From positions 1 to 64,000 of the forward strand of contig JBEKZV010000021.1 of assembly GCA_049509515.1 (NCBI GenBank): a stretch of DNA of 64,000 nt, read 5' to 3'. The DNA is from JBEKCP01 sp049509515 (GTDB lineage: Bacteria; Planctomycetota; Planctomycetia; Pirellulales; Thermoguttaceae). Under the pieces are notes generated by a model that ran no database searches, had not been told where the DNA came from, and saw only the letters and a list, made by a program, of their open reading frames with translations. Shown here one piece after another: positions 1 to 8,743 of the stretch (positions are counted from its first letter, which is position 1; every line of letters begins with the position of its first letter). The position numbers were made by a program, and so were the translations under genes.

Positions 1-953
1 TGGACATCTCGTTCGATTACGTGGCCTGGCTCCAGGAGACCTTTGCCGACGCGATCCGGGCCCAGCAGCACATCGTGCTCGACCCGATGCACGGCTGCTG
101 GTCCGGCCGGGCCCGCCGCTACCTCCACGCCATTTTCCCGGAATGCCTCGTCTCGGTCGTCCACGACAGCCGGCACGCGGGCTTCGGCGGGCACCTGCCC
201 GACTGCTCCGCCGCCGAGGAGCTCCACGAGCTGGCCGAGGCCGTCTACCGCTACCGGGCCCACCTGGGCATCGCCCTGGACGGCGACGGCGACTCGCTCG
301 CGCTGGTCGACTCGCACGGAGTGCCCCTGGGCCCCGAGGAAGCCACCTGGGTCCTGCTGCGGAGCCAGGGCCGCGCCTTGCGCGGCCGGCCCTTCGTCTG
401 CGACCACGCCTTCTCCGACCGCTTGAGCGAGGCCGCACGCAAGCTCGGCGCCGAGCCGCTCTCGACCGCCGGCAACCGCCCGGCCATCCTCGCCCAAATG
501 CGGCAGTCCGGCGCCCCCTTCGGCGCCCAGTGCGACGGCCACTACTTCTTCGCCGAGTTGGACGGCGAGGACGACGCCCTGCTGGCCGCCTGCCGGGTGA
601 TCGCGTATTCGGTTCGCTCGGGCAAGAGCCTGTCGCAGCTCCGCCGCCGCTCGCCGGCCGCCTGCATCACCCCGGAGATTCGCCTGCCGGCCGCCCCCGG
701 CCTCCAGCAGGACACGCTGGATCAGGTCCGGACGGTGTGGGCCGAGTTCCCCCAGCACACGCTGGATGGCCTCCGCGTGGATCTGCCCGGCGGCTGGGCC
801 CTGGTCCGGGCCGGCTGCCCCGAACCGATCCTCAGCTTCCGTTTCGAGGCCTGCGACTGGCCGGCCCTGGACCATCTGGTCCGCCAGTTCTGCGATGCCC
901 TGCCCCCCGTGGCCGACGACCTTTGGCGGCGATATTCGGACTGGCGGGAGTGA
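1..953 (+). CDS. Phosphohexomutase (phosphomannomutase/phosphoglucomutase family), 3' part only
   Basis: The reading frame is open to the left edge, so the start and the phosphoserine catalytic domain lie outside the window; about 316 residues are visible. The metal-binding loop of alpha-D-phosphohexomutases is clear as DGDGDS at about 279-293 (family: DGDGDR), preceded by a domain-II segment beginning HIVLDPMHG. These enzymes move phosphate between C1 and C6 of a hexose via a phosphoserine. The expected sugar-binding loop (GEMSGH in the family) reads AQCDGH here, so substrate preference may differ. The C-terminal domain is present and ends at TGA. The exact substrate cannot be decided from this part. 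Confidence 0.8.
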   Translation, partial: DISFDYVAWLQETFADAIRAQQHIVLDPMHGCWSGRARRYLHAIFPECLVSVVHDSRHAGFGGHLPDCSAAEELHELAEAVYRYRAHLGIALDGDGDSLALVDSHGVPLGPEEATWVLLRSQGRALRGRPFVCDHAFSDRLSEAARKLGAEPLSTAGNRPAILAQMRQSGAPFGAQCDGHYFFAELDGEDDALLAACRVIAYSVRSGKSLSQLRRRSPAACITPEIRLPAAPGLQQDTLDQVRTVWAEFPQHTLDGLRVDLPGGWALVRAGCPEPILSFRFEACDWPALDHLVRQFCDALPPVADDLWRRYSDWRE

Positions 954-981
954 GGCAGGGGGGTCCCCGCCGGTCGCATCG

Positions 982-1007
982 GTCCGATCCGTCCGATCCG
1001 TCCGATC
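982..1007. repeat. 9-bp tandem repeat GTCCGATCC, almost three copies
   Basis: Three near-perfect copies of GTCCGATCC follow the phosphohexomutase stop. No coding or regulatory role is visible. Confidence 0.8.
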
Positions 1008-1049
1008 GCCCTTGTGCCCCACCGCCCTTGGCGGCCGCCAAGAATAAGA

Positions 1050-1085
1050 GAAAGCCTCGCCGCCCGAAGGCAAAACGAGGCTTTC
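1050..1085 (-). terminator. Hairpin after the large PEP-CTERM gene
   Basis: GAAAGCCTCG (1050-1059) pairs perfectly with CGAGGCTTTC (1076-1085), a 10-bp stem with a 16-nt loop. Read on the minus strand it lies just after the PEP-CTERM gene and is followed by TCTTATTCT, a weak U-rich tail, so it probably ends that transcript. Confidence 0.6.
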
Positions 1086-1115
1086 CCGAGCTTGGTCCGA
1101 ACTAAAAGAGAACTC

Positions 1116-3644
1116 TTACGCCCGCCTGCGGCGGATCAACACCAGTCCGGCCGCCATGCCGGCGGCCAGCAGGGCCAGCGTGGCCGGCTCCGGCACTGCG
1201 GCGGTGAAGTCGGCGCCGGCCGAGGCGGGGCTGCCGGCGGGCATGATCGCCCAAAGCATGCCAGACCCACCCGACGTGTAGGAATAGCCCCATTCGCCAA
1301 TCAGGCTGCTGGTGAGCGTGGTCGCCGACCCGAGGGCCGTCGCCAGCGTTTCATTTCCCTGGTACTTCGCCAGCGTGCCGGGATTGGTCCATGTGCCGGC
1401 GTTCAAGTAGCCGAGGAACAGGTTGCCCTTGGTTACCGCATTGGAAATCGTGGTCGCGCTGTCTCCGTAAAGCGAGGCGTCGAATTGCATCTGCATGGCC
1501 AGGGCCCCGCTGACGCCGCTGACGTTGACCGTGTCGCTGGCGCCGCCGCCCGGCTTCCACTTCATGCTGACCGGCGAGGCGGCCGATCCCATGTTCTGCC
1601 CGTAAATGCTCACCTGGCTTATGTTGTTATGGAGACCGCCGCTGGTGACGGCCGAACTCAAGGACGATGCGGCCACGGTCAGGTTCAAGCTAGACGCGGG
1701 CCCGACGCCGGTCAGCGGGGCACCGTAGCCCACCGCGGCGGTTGCGTTACCTACGGTCACCGACGCGGGGACCGTCACGCCAGCGACGACCGTCTGGCTC
1801 ACGCCGGAGGCGAACAGGCCCTGTTCGGCGTTGACGATGTTGGCGGCCACCAAGTCGATCGAGCCGCCGGTGGAGAAGGTACCGGCGGTCGGGTACTGGA
1901 GCTGGACCACACTGCCGGTGTTCGCGTTATTGAGCGGGCCGGCCGTGGAGGTGATCGCCGCACCGGAGATGGTGGGGGTGAGTGCGACCATGGTCGGGAT
2001 CGTGTACAAGTTGTCGCTCAGGCCGGAACCGCTGACCGTGGCGGAGTAATAGGACCCCTGGAGCACATTGCTCGGGATAGCTGCGCCGGAAACGGTAACG
2101 GTAAGCGGCCGGCTTTGGACCACAGTGACCGCGGGGACGGTCACGGAGACCTCCGCCGGGGTGTCGGCGCCGACGAGGCTCGTCTCCGCACTCAGGATCG
2201 ACTTGGCCACCAGCCCCACGCTGCCCCCGCTCTGAGACCCCGCGGTGGGGAAGCTCACGTTGATGGTGGCGGACGGGGTCGATGCCGATGCCGAGATCAC
2301 GCTGGTAGCGGCGGCGTTGAGGCTCATGCCCCCGGTCCCGACGCTTACGGGAAGGCCTTGCTTCGTGACGTTCGGCATGGTGTAAAGGCCATCGGATAGC
2401 GCCGAGCCTCCGCTGTTATAGCTGGTGTCGGCCAGGGTGAGGGCCGCGACGCTGCCCATAAGAACCCTTTGCCCGGAAGACGGCAGCGTGCCGACGACCG
2501 ACATCGGCCGGTCTTGCACCACGGTGGCGGAGACGGTCATCGCGTGGTTGCTGGAATCGCTCGAGTTTCCCGTGTTCGTCAAGTTGATCGTGTCGGACAC
2601 GGGGCCGGGCGTACCGGCGGCCGTGCTCGTCAGACCGAAGGTGAACGTGGTGCTGCCGTTCAAGGCGAGGCTGGCGCCGCCGGCAGACGACAAGGTCAGG
2701 TTACCGCTGGCGGTCCCCAGCGTATAGCCGGTGTTTGCCGCGGCCGAATCCGTAATGGTCCCGGTCCCCGCAGTAGCCGTGGTGCCCTTGAGCACCCGCC
2801 CCAAGGAAAGGGTCGAGGGTGTCAAGGCAATGGCCGAGCCGTCTCCCGTTCCACCCGACGGGCTGTAATTAATGGTAACGGGATTGTCTGGACTCGCCTC
2901 CACGTTCAACTGGAGCCCTGCCGCGTCCTTGTATGTCCCGTTCCACGACCCGTCAGCCCCTCCGACCTGGTGAACGTCGATCTGGGTATTCTGCGACTTC
3001 ACGGCGCTGCTGTAGGTGTAGGTCAACGTGCCCAACGGGATATCCACGTAGGTTCCCGCGTGCGGCGCGCCGGCCCCCTCGACGACGGCGCCAGCGTTGG
3101 CGCTCGCCGAGTCGGGCCCGCCCAGAGCGATGTAGCTGCCGTAATTGTCCGCGAGGTCGCCACTGCCGCTGACGTCCACACCGGTGCCGATCGTTCCCAG
3201 GCCATTGGCCGTGTTGATCGGGCCGCCGGACCAAAACGCCGAAGCAGAGTTAGTGGCGTTGGCGCTCAACGTAACGGCGGTGGACTGCGGAAAGTTCGAG
3301 TCGGGGGACCCGAAAAGCGAGGCCGCAGTCCCGGTGGGCGCAAAAGTGCCGGCGAGCTGGGTGCCGGAGGCCTTCGCGTTGGAGACCCACAGGTAGTCAC
3401 CCGCACCCCACGCCACCGACGACGTGCTCGTTCCATCGATGGCCGCGTAGAGGGTGAAATTGATCGAACCGCTGGTAGCGCTGCTGGTAACCGTCACGTC
3501 GTAAGGGCTGGCGGCCGACCCGTTACCCGTGATGGTATAGCCGCTACCGGCGACCGGTTGCAGGTAATAAATCAGGTCCGCGCTAGCCAAACCCGGCGTC
3601 AACACGACCAGCGCCGCCAGAATCGTTCCCATCAGACGTTTCAT
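1116..3644 (-). CDS. Large PEP-CTERM exported protein with choice-of-anchor-like and repeated beta domains
   Basis: 842-residue exported protein. The ATG at 3644 was chosen over an upstream TTG (3659) because GGGGGAG lies 6 nt before it and the protein then starts with a classic signal peptide (MKRLMGTILAALVV...). The body is Ser/Thr/Gly-rich with almost no Cys, as in beta-sandwich surface proteins. The middle (LTPSTLSLGRVLKG...) resembles choice-of-anchor/ASH-type domains. Two imperfect repeats of about 110 residues follow, each with VVQxRP, LSDxLYTxP and a PTAGxxSxGGS block. The C-terminus is a textbook PEP-CTERM signal: VPEPATLALLAAG, a hydrophobic helix, then RRRRA. In the family this signal is processed by an exosortase and linked to exopolysaccharide or surface display; no exosortase gene is in the window. 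Function otherwise unknown. Confidence 0.85.
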   Translation of the reverse strand: MKRLMGTILAALVVLTPGLASADLIYYLQPVAGSGYTITGNGSAASPYDVTVTSSATSGSINFTLYAAIDGTSTSSVAWGAGDYLWVSNAKASGTQLAGTFAPTGTAASLFGSPDSNFPQSTAVTLSANATNSASAFWSGGPINTANGLGTIGTGVDVSGSGDLADNYGSYIALGGPDSASANAGAVVEGAGAPHAGTYVDIPLGTLTYTYSSAVKSQNTQIDVHQVGGADGSWNGTYKDAAGLQLNVEASPDNPVTINYSPSGGTGDGSAIALTPSTLSLGRVLKGTTATAGTGTITDSAAANTGYTLGTASGNLTLSSAGGASLALNGSTTFTFGLTSTAAGTPGPVSDTINLTNTGNSSDSSNHAMTVSATVVQDRPMSVVGTLPSSGQRVLMGSVAALTLADTSYNSGGSALSDGLYTMPNVTKQGLPVSVGTGGMSLNAAATSVISASASTPSATINVSFPTAGSQSGGSVGLVAKSILSAETSLVGADTPAEVSVTVPAVTVVQSRPLTVTVSGAAIPSNVLQGSYYSATVSGSGLSDNLYTIPTMVALTPTISGAAITSTAGPLNNANTGSVVQLQYPTAGTFSTGGSIDLVAANIVNAEQGLFASGVSQTVVAGVTVPASVTVGNATAAVGYGAPLTGVGPASSLNLTVAASSLSSAVTSGGLHNNISQVSIYGQNMGSAASPVSMKWKPGGGASDTVNVSGVSGALAMQMQFDASLYGDSATTISNAVTKGNLFLGYLNAGTWTNPGTLAKYQGNETLATALGSATTLTSSLIGEWGYSYTSGGSGMLWAIMPAGSPASAGADFTAAVPEPATLALLAAGMAAGLVLIRRRRA

Positions 3645-3738
3645 CGTCGGCTCCCCCAATTGCAGCTACAAAGCCTGTCTGTGTGCTGAGTAAACTACGT
3701 GATGATCCTCATCCCAAGCGCCTGTGCGACGCCGGATA

Positions 3739-4656
3739 CTACCTGCTTGTTCGCTTCTCACCGCGGCGGCCCAAAAAGCCCAACGCGCCGGCCCCCAAAA
3801 GGCCCGCGGCCAGCAGCACGATGCTTGCCGGCTCGGGCGTGGGCGTGATCGGCCCCCCCCCGCTGCCCATATCGCCAGCGGGCGCCACCAACCTACCGCT
3901 CACGCCCTTCGCCGTGTACGCGATGTACGAGGTCCTCCAGGCGGTGAAGTCCTGTAGCGATGCAACCCCCGTGTACGTGAAATCCCCCTGGGACCACATG
4001 ATCGGTACCTTGGAACCGGCGGGCTCGGCATTGTAGGCGATGTATCCCGTTCTCCAATTGGTAAAGTCGGAAAGCGAGGGATAGCCCTTCAGCGTGGTGT
4101 CGCCGACCCACGTCTCGCGCGCCACAACCTCACCGCTCGTGACAGTAACGCCGCCGAACGTGGGGTTCGTGTTCGGGTTGTACTGGCCGCTGCCGGTGCC
4201 AACGGTCTCGTAACCAATGGCGTAGTCGGCCGGGGTCACCTGCGCGGCGGCACCGTAGATCCCGCTCGTGCCGCCCGAGTCCATGTCGACGAAGTTCCAT
4301 TTGGGGGCGGTACTGTACGCGTCGTAGGCACCCTTCTGGACGGCCTGGGCACCATAATAGCTCCCACCGACGAGTTGAGCCGCAGCATAGCTCTTTGCGT
4401 TCGGGGTCGGGGTGTACGTGAAGTAGTTCGACCCCGGATTGTCGAACACCACGGCCGAGATATTGCCGTCGGTCCACGCCGAGCCCATCTGCACGTTGCC
4501 GCCGAGCGTCCAAGGACTAACCGTGAAGTTGGAATTAAGCGTTGTGAACTGCTCGGCTTCCAGCGTCACAGCCGCGGACGCGGGAAGGGCCATGCCCAGG
4601 CACACCGCCGTAACCAGAACCGCCGATAGAACGCTGAGAGTTCGCCCAAGCTTCAT
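3739..4656 (-). CDS. PEP-CTERM exported protein with two dockerin-like repeats
   Basis: 305 residues. An N-terminal signal peptide (MKLGRTLSVLSAVLV... ASA) follows the SD GGGGAG, 8 nt before the ATG. The C-terminal third carries two similar segments (WVGDTTLKGYPSLSDFTNW and QGDFTYTGVASLQDFTAW) with the D-x-x-x-x-G-x-x-x-x-x-D-F spacing of the EF-hand-like dockerin repeats common in planctomycete surface proteins. The end is a PEP-CTERM signal (PTPEPASIVLLAAG, hydrophobic helix, RRGEKR). The gene lies 79 nt upstream of the larger PEP-CTERM gene on the same strand and they may be co-transcribed. The N-terminal domain is not recognised. Confidence 0.85.
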   Translation of the reverse strand: MKLGRTLSVLSAVLVTAVCLGMALPASAAVTLEAEQFTTLNSNFTVSPWTLGGNVQMGSAWTDGNISAVVFDNPGSNYFTYTPTPNAKSYAAAQLVGGSYYGAQAVQKGAYDAYSTAPKWNFVDMDSGGTSGIYGAAAQVTPADYAIGYETVGTGSGQYNPNTNPTFGGVTVTSGEVVARETWVGDTTLKGYPSLSDFTNWRTGYIAYNAEPAGSKVPIMWSQGDFTYTGVASLQDFTAWRTSYIAYTAKGVSGRLVAPAGDMGSGGGPITPTPEPASIVLLAAGLLGAGALGFLGRRGEKRTSR

Positions 4657-5235
4657 GATCCAAGCTCCCCGAATGAGTCGGGCCCAGCCCGCAGGGGGCG
4701 ATCGCCCCAGAGACTGCGCGGCCGGAACTTCCCGGCATGCCTTCTTTCGCTGTAGTCAGTTTCTTCTTAACGTCTTGTCGAGAACGCCGTCCGCCCGCCG
4801 GGGCAGACCATCGAGCACATGCCTCTTCCCGCTGCACACTTTACCCATTCGCTACATCTGCGATTCTCTCATGGATTGAAAAGCCCGTCAAGCATTTGGA
4901 AAATTTTCTTGGGGTGGATCATGCTATATGGCCATGTCGCACCACCATTAGGAAGTAGTGATGACCAGAAAAGCAGTTCCACAGGGGGGTGTTTGACGCA
5001 AGACGGCCCGAACCGGCGTCCTGCGGCCCGTGAGAGACCGCCCAGTAGAGGTAGCGCAATGCCTGTAGCCATGTTCACCAGCCGGCGACGCGGAGCGACG
5101 AAAGCGAGACACGCACCGTGACGTTATTGTGCAACCGGCATGCAAATAGAAATCGGCGGCAAAAACTCGGCTTCCGCCGCACGGCCCTCGCGTGTAGCAT
5201 TGGCGAACAGCCACTAACCACGGAGGTAGCGCAAG
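4657..5235. other. Intergenic region without a convincing gene
   Basis: About 580 bases between the PEP-CTERM pair (-) and a small gene (+). ORFs here look like shadows. A locally AT-richer block (about 4735-4975) holds a possible promoter for the PEP-CTERM genes. Confidence 0.5.
4863..4891 (-). promoter_or_regulatory. Possible sigma-70-type promoter for the PEP-CTERM genes
   Basis: On the minus strand TTGACG (4891-4886), 17-nt spacer, GAGAAT (4868-4863). The -10 is only a 4/6 match and the leader would be about 200 nt. Confidence 0.3.
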
Positions 5236-5685
5236 ATGAGGACGGATCCTCGCGCGGACCAGGTCCGCATGCTCGTGCGGCGGGTATTCGGGGAACTCGG
5301 GGATCGGGTCGCCGCGCCGCACCCGAAGGGTACACGGGCCAGATCGAGCGGGCGATCGTGTCTGGCGGCGCCGCGCGAAAGCCGCCCTCACCCTCGGGCA
5401 CCGTGCGAAGCAGGGTCGCTCCCGGAGGGAGAGGGGACCCTAGACTGCCCTCGGCTACCCAGGGCGCAAACGCTGCGTCTGACAAGTTCCCAAGACGTGG
5501 ACGACCTGGCCGAAACGATCCTCGTCCAGCGGGGCCGTCAGGTGGCCAGATCATATCGCGCGGGGGGGTGCCTGGCCACGTGGCTCGTCGAGGTCGGCAT
5601 CGTCCAGTTCTACGATGCCCAGGGGGAGATGCTGATGACGATCAACCTGTTCGAGTCGCTCTCCGGCCAGCGGATGGCCGCGTGA
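5236..5685 (+). CDS. Small hypothetical protein carrying a translated repeat
   Basis: 149 residues, ATG preceded by GGAGG at 9 nt. The first 26 and last 70 residues read like ordinary soluble protein (ending in a Val/Ile-rich segment, LATWLVEVGIVQFYDAQ). The middle (about residues 55-80, with SLPEGEGT) is Pro/Arg-rich and is encoded by a copy of the R3 palindromic repeat plus flanking low-complexity DNA. No family recognised. It could be a short regulator-like protein enlarged by repeat insertion; less likely it is non-coding. Confidence 0.5.
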   Translation: MRTDPRADQVRMLVRRVFGELGDRVAAPHPKGTRARSSGRSCLAAPRESRPHPRAPCEAGSLPEGEGTLDCPRLPRAQTLRLTSSQDVDDLAETILVQRGRQVARSYRAGGCLATWLVEVGIVQFYDAQGEMLMTINLFESLSGQRMAA

Positions 5686-5690
5686 CGAAT

Positions 5691-5785
5691 CAGGTGTCAG
5701 GTGTCAGGTGCTAGGTGTCAGTGCGAAGCCGAAAACGTGTGAAGGGCTCGGCGTCTGACACCTGACACCTAGCACCTGACACCTA
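5691..5785. repeat. Inverted pair of AGGTGTC heptamer arrays
   Basis: (AGGTGTC) with the variant AGGTGCT runs 5691-5721, and its reverse complement (GACACCT, AGCACCT) runs 5754-5785 across a spacer of about 32 nt. The left arm follows the small + gene; the right arm contains the TAG stop codon of algH (5785-5783). Confidence 0.9.
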
Positions 5786-6337
5786 GTTCACGCTGGGGTC
5801 CGGCGGGATGTGCTTGATGCCGAGGATGGCGGGCAGGGTGCCGGCCTCGGCCACGTTGAGGAGCCGTTGCCAGAGGTCGTCGCCATCGTCGAAGACCGTC
5901 TCCAGCGTGGCGGGGGTGGTCTGCCAGGCCCCCTCGGCCAGTTCGCTTTCCAACTGGCCCGGACCCCAGCCGGCGTGTCCCACGAACAGCTTGTAGTCGT
6001 GGTCGCCGTCGCGGCAGACGAGGTTGTCGAGGTTCGGTTTTTTTGCGGCGAAGAAGACGCCGGGGACGATCTCCACCTCGGCCAGGTCGCCGAGGGTGTG
6101 TACGGCCATGACGGGGCCGGAGACGGGGCCTCCCAGGTGGACGGGCCGGTGGCTCTCGCACGGCATGTCGCCCACCTGTCGCCACAGTTCTTGCACGGTT
6201 TTGCTGGTCGGGCGGTTTAGCACGACCCCCAGCGCCCCCGTGGCGTTGTGCTCGATCAGGAGGACCACCGTCCGGGCGAAATTCGGGTCCAACAGCCGCC
6301 GGGAGGCCAGCAGGAGTTGACCTTCAAGAAATGCCAT
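5783..6337 (-). CDS. YqgE/AlgH family protein (UPF0301)
   Basis: 184 residues from the ATG at 6337, chosen because GGGGAGG lies 8 nt upstream; the frame extends 9 codons further without support. Features of the family: LxGQLLLASRRLLDPNFARTV at the N-terminus, GALGVVLNRP, a GGP(V) turn, and the FVGHAGWGPGQLE block. The family is widespread in bacteria, its members are small cytoplasmic proteins, and a precise biochemical role is not established. The stop codon is inside a heptamer repeat. Confidence 0.9.
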   Translation of the reverse strand: MAFLEGQLLLASRRLLDPNFARTVVLLIEHNATGALGVVLNRPTSKTVQELWRQVGDMPCESHRPVHLGGPVSGPVMAVHTLGDLAEVEIVPGVFFAAKKPNLDNLVCRDGDHDYKLFVGHAGWGPGQLESELAEGAWQTTPATLETVFDDGDDLWQRLLNVAEAGTLPAILGIKHIPPDPSVN

Positions 6338-6434
6338 GTCGCGTGCCTCCCCGGACGTTTCCAATTCAATCTTAATGGGCGGCGGGGGGGAAAGGAAGGG
6401 CAGGGGGGAAGGAGGAAGGAGGAAGGATGGCGCG

Positions 6435-6451
6435 GCCGCTTGCGGCTTCGC
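6435..6451 (+). repeat. R1 palindromic repeat
   Basis: Exact copy of GCCGCTTGCGGCTTCGC in the algH-lpxB intergenic region, next to GGAAGGA-type tracts and a GATGAAG/GATAAAG-like tract just before lpxB. Confidence 0.85.
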
Positions 6452-6565
6452 CCGGCGGCTGTTAGCCGCCGGCTATCCCATGCCGCAACTTCCTGCCGCC
6501 CACTGCCGGCTGCCGGCTGATTCTGCGATACTTCATACTTTATCCTTCATCCTCGGAGTTCGGCG

Positions 6566-7849
6566 GTGCGGATTTTTCTATCGGCGGGCGAGCCGAGCGG
6601 GGACGTGCATGCGGCCAACCTGGTCCGCGAGCTCGTGCGGCAGTGTCCGGGGGTCGAGGCGGAGGGCTATGGCGGGCCGGCCATGGCGGCCGCCGGCGGC
6701 CGGCTGCACGCCGATCTCACGCGGCTGGCGGTGATGTGGTTCGCCCGGGCCCTGGTCCACCTGCCGGCGTTTTGGGGGCTGGTGGTGCGGGCCGACCGGT
6801 ATTTCCACCGCCGGCGGCCGGACGCCGTGGTGCTGGTGGACTACCCGGGCTTCAATTGGTGGATCGCGCGGCGGGCGAAGGTCCACGGGATCCCGGTGTT
6901 CTACTATCCGCCGCCGCAGATTTGGGCGTGGGGGCAGTGGCGAGTGCGGAAGATGCGGCGGTTGGTGGACCACGTGCTGTGTACGCTGCCGCTGGAGGAA
7001 ACCTGGTTTCGCGCCCACGGCTGCCGGGCGACCTGCGTGGGGCACCCGTTCTTCGACGAGGTGCTGCGGGAGCCGCTGGACGAGGCGTTCTTGGCGCAGG
7101 AGCGCGGGCGGCCCGGCCCGCTGGTGGCCATCCTGCCCGGCTCGCGGACGCAGGAGGTGGCCCACAATTTCCCCGACTTTCTCCGGGCGGCCGAGCGGAT
7201 CCGCCAGGCCGTCCCGGGAGTGCGGTTTGCCGTGGCCGCCTTCAAGCCTCAGCACGCGGAGACGGTACGAAAGATAGTGGGCAGTGGGCGGTGGGCAGTG
7301 GGCAGTGGGCAGGTGTCAGGTGTCAGGTGTCAGGTGTCAGGGGGAGGGGAGCGGGGGGCAGGGGGCGGGGGGCAGGGAACAGGGGGTGAAGTTTCGGGTT
7401 TTCCCACTGCCCACTCCTTCCCGCCCACTGCCCACCGCCCACTGCCCACTCTCGAGGTTCACGTCGGTCGCACGCCGGAGCTGATGCACCTGGCCGATTG
7501 CGCGATGGCCTGCTCGGGCTCGGTGTCGCTGGAGCTGCTGTACCATGCCACGCCGACGGTGATTCTGTATCGCATCAGCCGGCTGGCCCACGTGGTGCAA
7601 GGTTTTTTTCGCCGGACGAAATACATCACCCTCGTGAACCTGCTCTCCGACGAAGAGCTGTTTCCCGAGTACCTGACCTACGAGGACCGGTCGGCGGAGA
7701 TCGCGGGTCACGTGATCGAGTGGCTCCGCGATCCCCAGCAGCGTGCCCGGCGGGTGGCGGCCCTGGAACGGCTGCGCTCGGAAGTGGCCCACCCCGGGGC
7801 CTCCCGCCGGGCGGCGGAGATCATCTTAAGGATGAAGGAGAAAGGATGA
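6566..7849 (+). CDS. lpxB: Lipid-A-disaccharide synthase, with a repeat-encoded insertion
   Basis: 427 residues, GTG start giving the family's N-terminus RIFLSAGEPSGDVHAANL. LpxB joins UDP-2,3-diacylglucosamine and lipid X to make the lipid A disaccharide at the inner membrane. Conserved blocks: GGPAMAAAG, YYPPPQIWAWGQWR, GHPFFDE, ILPGSRTQEV, then MACSGSVSLELLY. Between the Rossmann segment ending KPQHAETVRKI and the block starting LEVHVG, about 58 residues (nt 7277-7450) are pure translated repeat (SGRWAVGSG, VSGVRCQVSG, PTAHRPLPT), absent from ordinary LpxB and placed in frame. The last residues (MKEKG) and the TGA stop come from a GGATGAA array. The core is intact, so function is plausible if the insert forms a tolerated loop. 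Confidence 0.9.
   Translation: MRIFLSAGEPSGDVHAANLVRELVRQCPGVEAEGYGGPAMAAAGGRLHADLTRLAVMWFARALVHLPAFWGLVVRADRYFHRRRPDAVVLVDYPGFNWWIARRAKVHGIPVFYYPPPQIWAWGQWRVRKMRRLVDHVLCTLPLEETWFRAHGCRATCVGHPFFDEVLREPLDEAFLAQERGRPGPLVAILPGSRTQEVAHNFPDFLRAAERIRQAVPGVRFAVAAFKPQHAETVRKIVGSGRWAVGSGQVSGVRCQVSGGGERGAGGGGQGTGGEVSGFPTAHSFPPTAHRPLPTLEVHVGRTPELMHLADCAMACSGSVSLELLYHATPTVILYRISRLAHVVQGFFRRTKYITLVNLLSDEELFPEYLTYEDRSAEIAGHVIEWLRDPQQRARRVAALERLRSEVAHPGASRRAAEIILRMKEKG
7277..7450. repeat. Heptamer arrays inserted in frame inside lpxB
   Basis: GGGCAGT units (7277-7311), AGGTGTC units (7312-7340) and G-rich units are followed by the reverse complement arms (CCCACTG, CCCACCG; about 7400-7450). The whole block can fold back on itself and is 174 bp, a multiple of three. 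Confidence 0.85.
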
Positions 7850-7975
7850 AGGATGAAGAAGGATGAAGGATGAAGGATGAAAAGCCGGCCGCATCACGCG
7901 ATTTGCAATTTGCCCTTTGAGCCCTGATCCCTTATCATCCTTCATCCTTTATCCTCCATCCTTTATCCTTACCCC
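7832..7975. repeat. Inverted pair of GGATGAA heptamer arrays between lpxB and the M50 protease
   Basis: GGATGAA units start in the lpxB 3' end (supplying its TGA) and run to about 7880. Their reverse complement (TTCATCC, TTTATCC) runs from about 7929 to 7973, ending just before the next ATG. The spacer has a TTGCAATTTGC tract. Confidence 0.85.
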
Positions 7976-7977
7976 CC

Positions 7978-8727
7978 ATGTTTTCCGAGCCGCCGCGGAC
8001 CCAGGCGGACCTCTGCTTCCCCCTGCTGGGGTTCCCCGTCCGCATCCATCCGCTGTTCTGGCTGGTGACAGTCCTGCTGGGGCAGGGATACTGGAAGCCG
8101 CCGGAGATGGCGGTGTTGTGGGTGGCGGGGGTGCTCCTGTGCATCCTGGTTCATGAGCTGGGCCACGCGGTGGTGCTCCGTTGGTCTGGGTTCCGCCCGT
8201 GGATCGTGCTGCACGGGTTCGGCGGGCTGACGATTCACGCCCCGGGCGAGGCTGGCGCGCGGGAGCCGGGACCGTGGGGTCAAATTCTGATCTCGGCGGC
8301 CGGACCGGCGGCGGGCTTCCTGCTGGCGGCGGCGATCGTGGCGGGGGCCCTGGCCATCGACCACGGGAACCACAGGGTCCTGGTCCTGTGGGTGCTCCGC
8401 GTCGTCCCACAGGTGATCTGGCTCGGTCCGTGGCTCAAGACGATGGTGTTCGTAAACATCCTGCTGGAGGTGTCGGTCCTATGGGGCTTGTTGAACCTGT
8501 TGCCGATCATCCCCTTGGACGGCGGGCAGATCGCCCAGCAGATTTTCCTGCTGGCGGCCCCGCGGGACGCGATGCGGCAGTCGCTCATCCTGTCGGTACT
8601 GGTGGCGGGGACGCTGGCCGGACTGGCCGCGATCCGCTGGGATAACATCTACATGGCCCTCTTTTTCGGATACCTGGCCTATTCGAGCTACACGATGCTC
8701 AGGTTCTACGGCGGGCCGTTGAGGTAA
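7978..8727 (+). CDS. Site-2 protease family membrane metalloprotease (peptidase M50)
   Basis: 249 residues with several hydrophobic segments. The zinc-binding motif HELGH is at residues 59-63 in a membrane helix, and the third ligand region NLLPIIPLDGGQ lies near residues 172-183, both diagnostic of M50 intramembrane proteases. A middle segment (AAGPAAGFLLAAAIV) is another helix typical of the compact, PDZ-less subfamily. Such enzymes cleave transmembrane substrates, often anti-sigma factors; the substrate here is unknown. The stop TAA is followed at once by GGATGAAG repeat sequence. Confidence 0.88.
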   Translation: MFSEPPRTQADLCFPLLGFPVRIHPLFWLVTVLLGQGYWKPPEMAVLWVAGVLLCILVHELGHAVVLRWSGFRPWIVLHGFGGLTIHAPGEAGAREPGPWGQILISAAGPAAGFLLAAAIVAGALAIDHGNHRVLVLWVLRVVPQVIWLGPWLKTMVFVNILLEVSVLWGLLNLLPIIPLDGGQIAQQIFLLAAPRDAMRQSLILSVLVAGTLAGLAAIRWDNIYMALFFGYLAYSSYTMLRFYGGPLR

Positions 8728-8743
8728 GGATGAAGGGTGGGCG

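Noticed and set aside
5691..7975. Repeat arrays considered as CRISPR
   Set aside because: Units are 7 bp without unique spacers and no cas genes are present.
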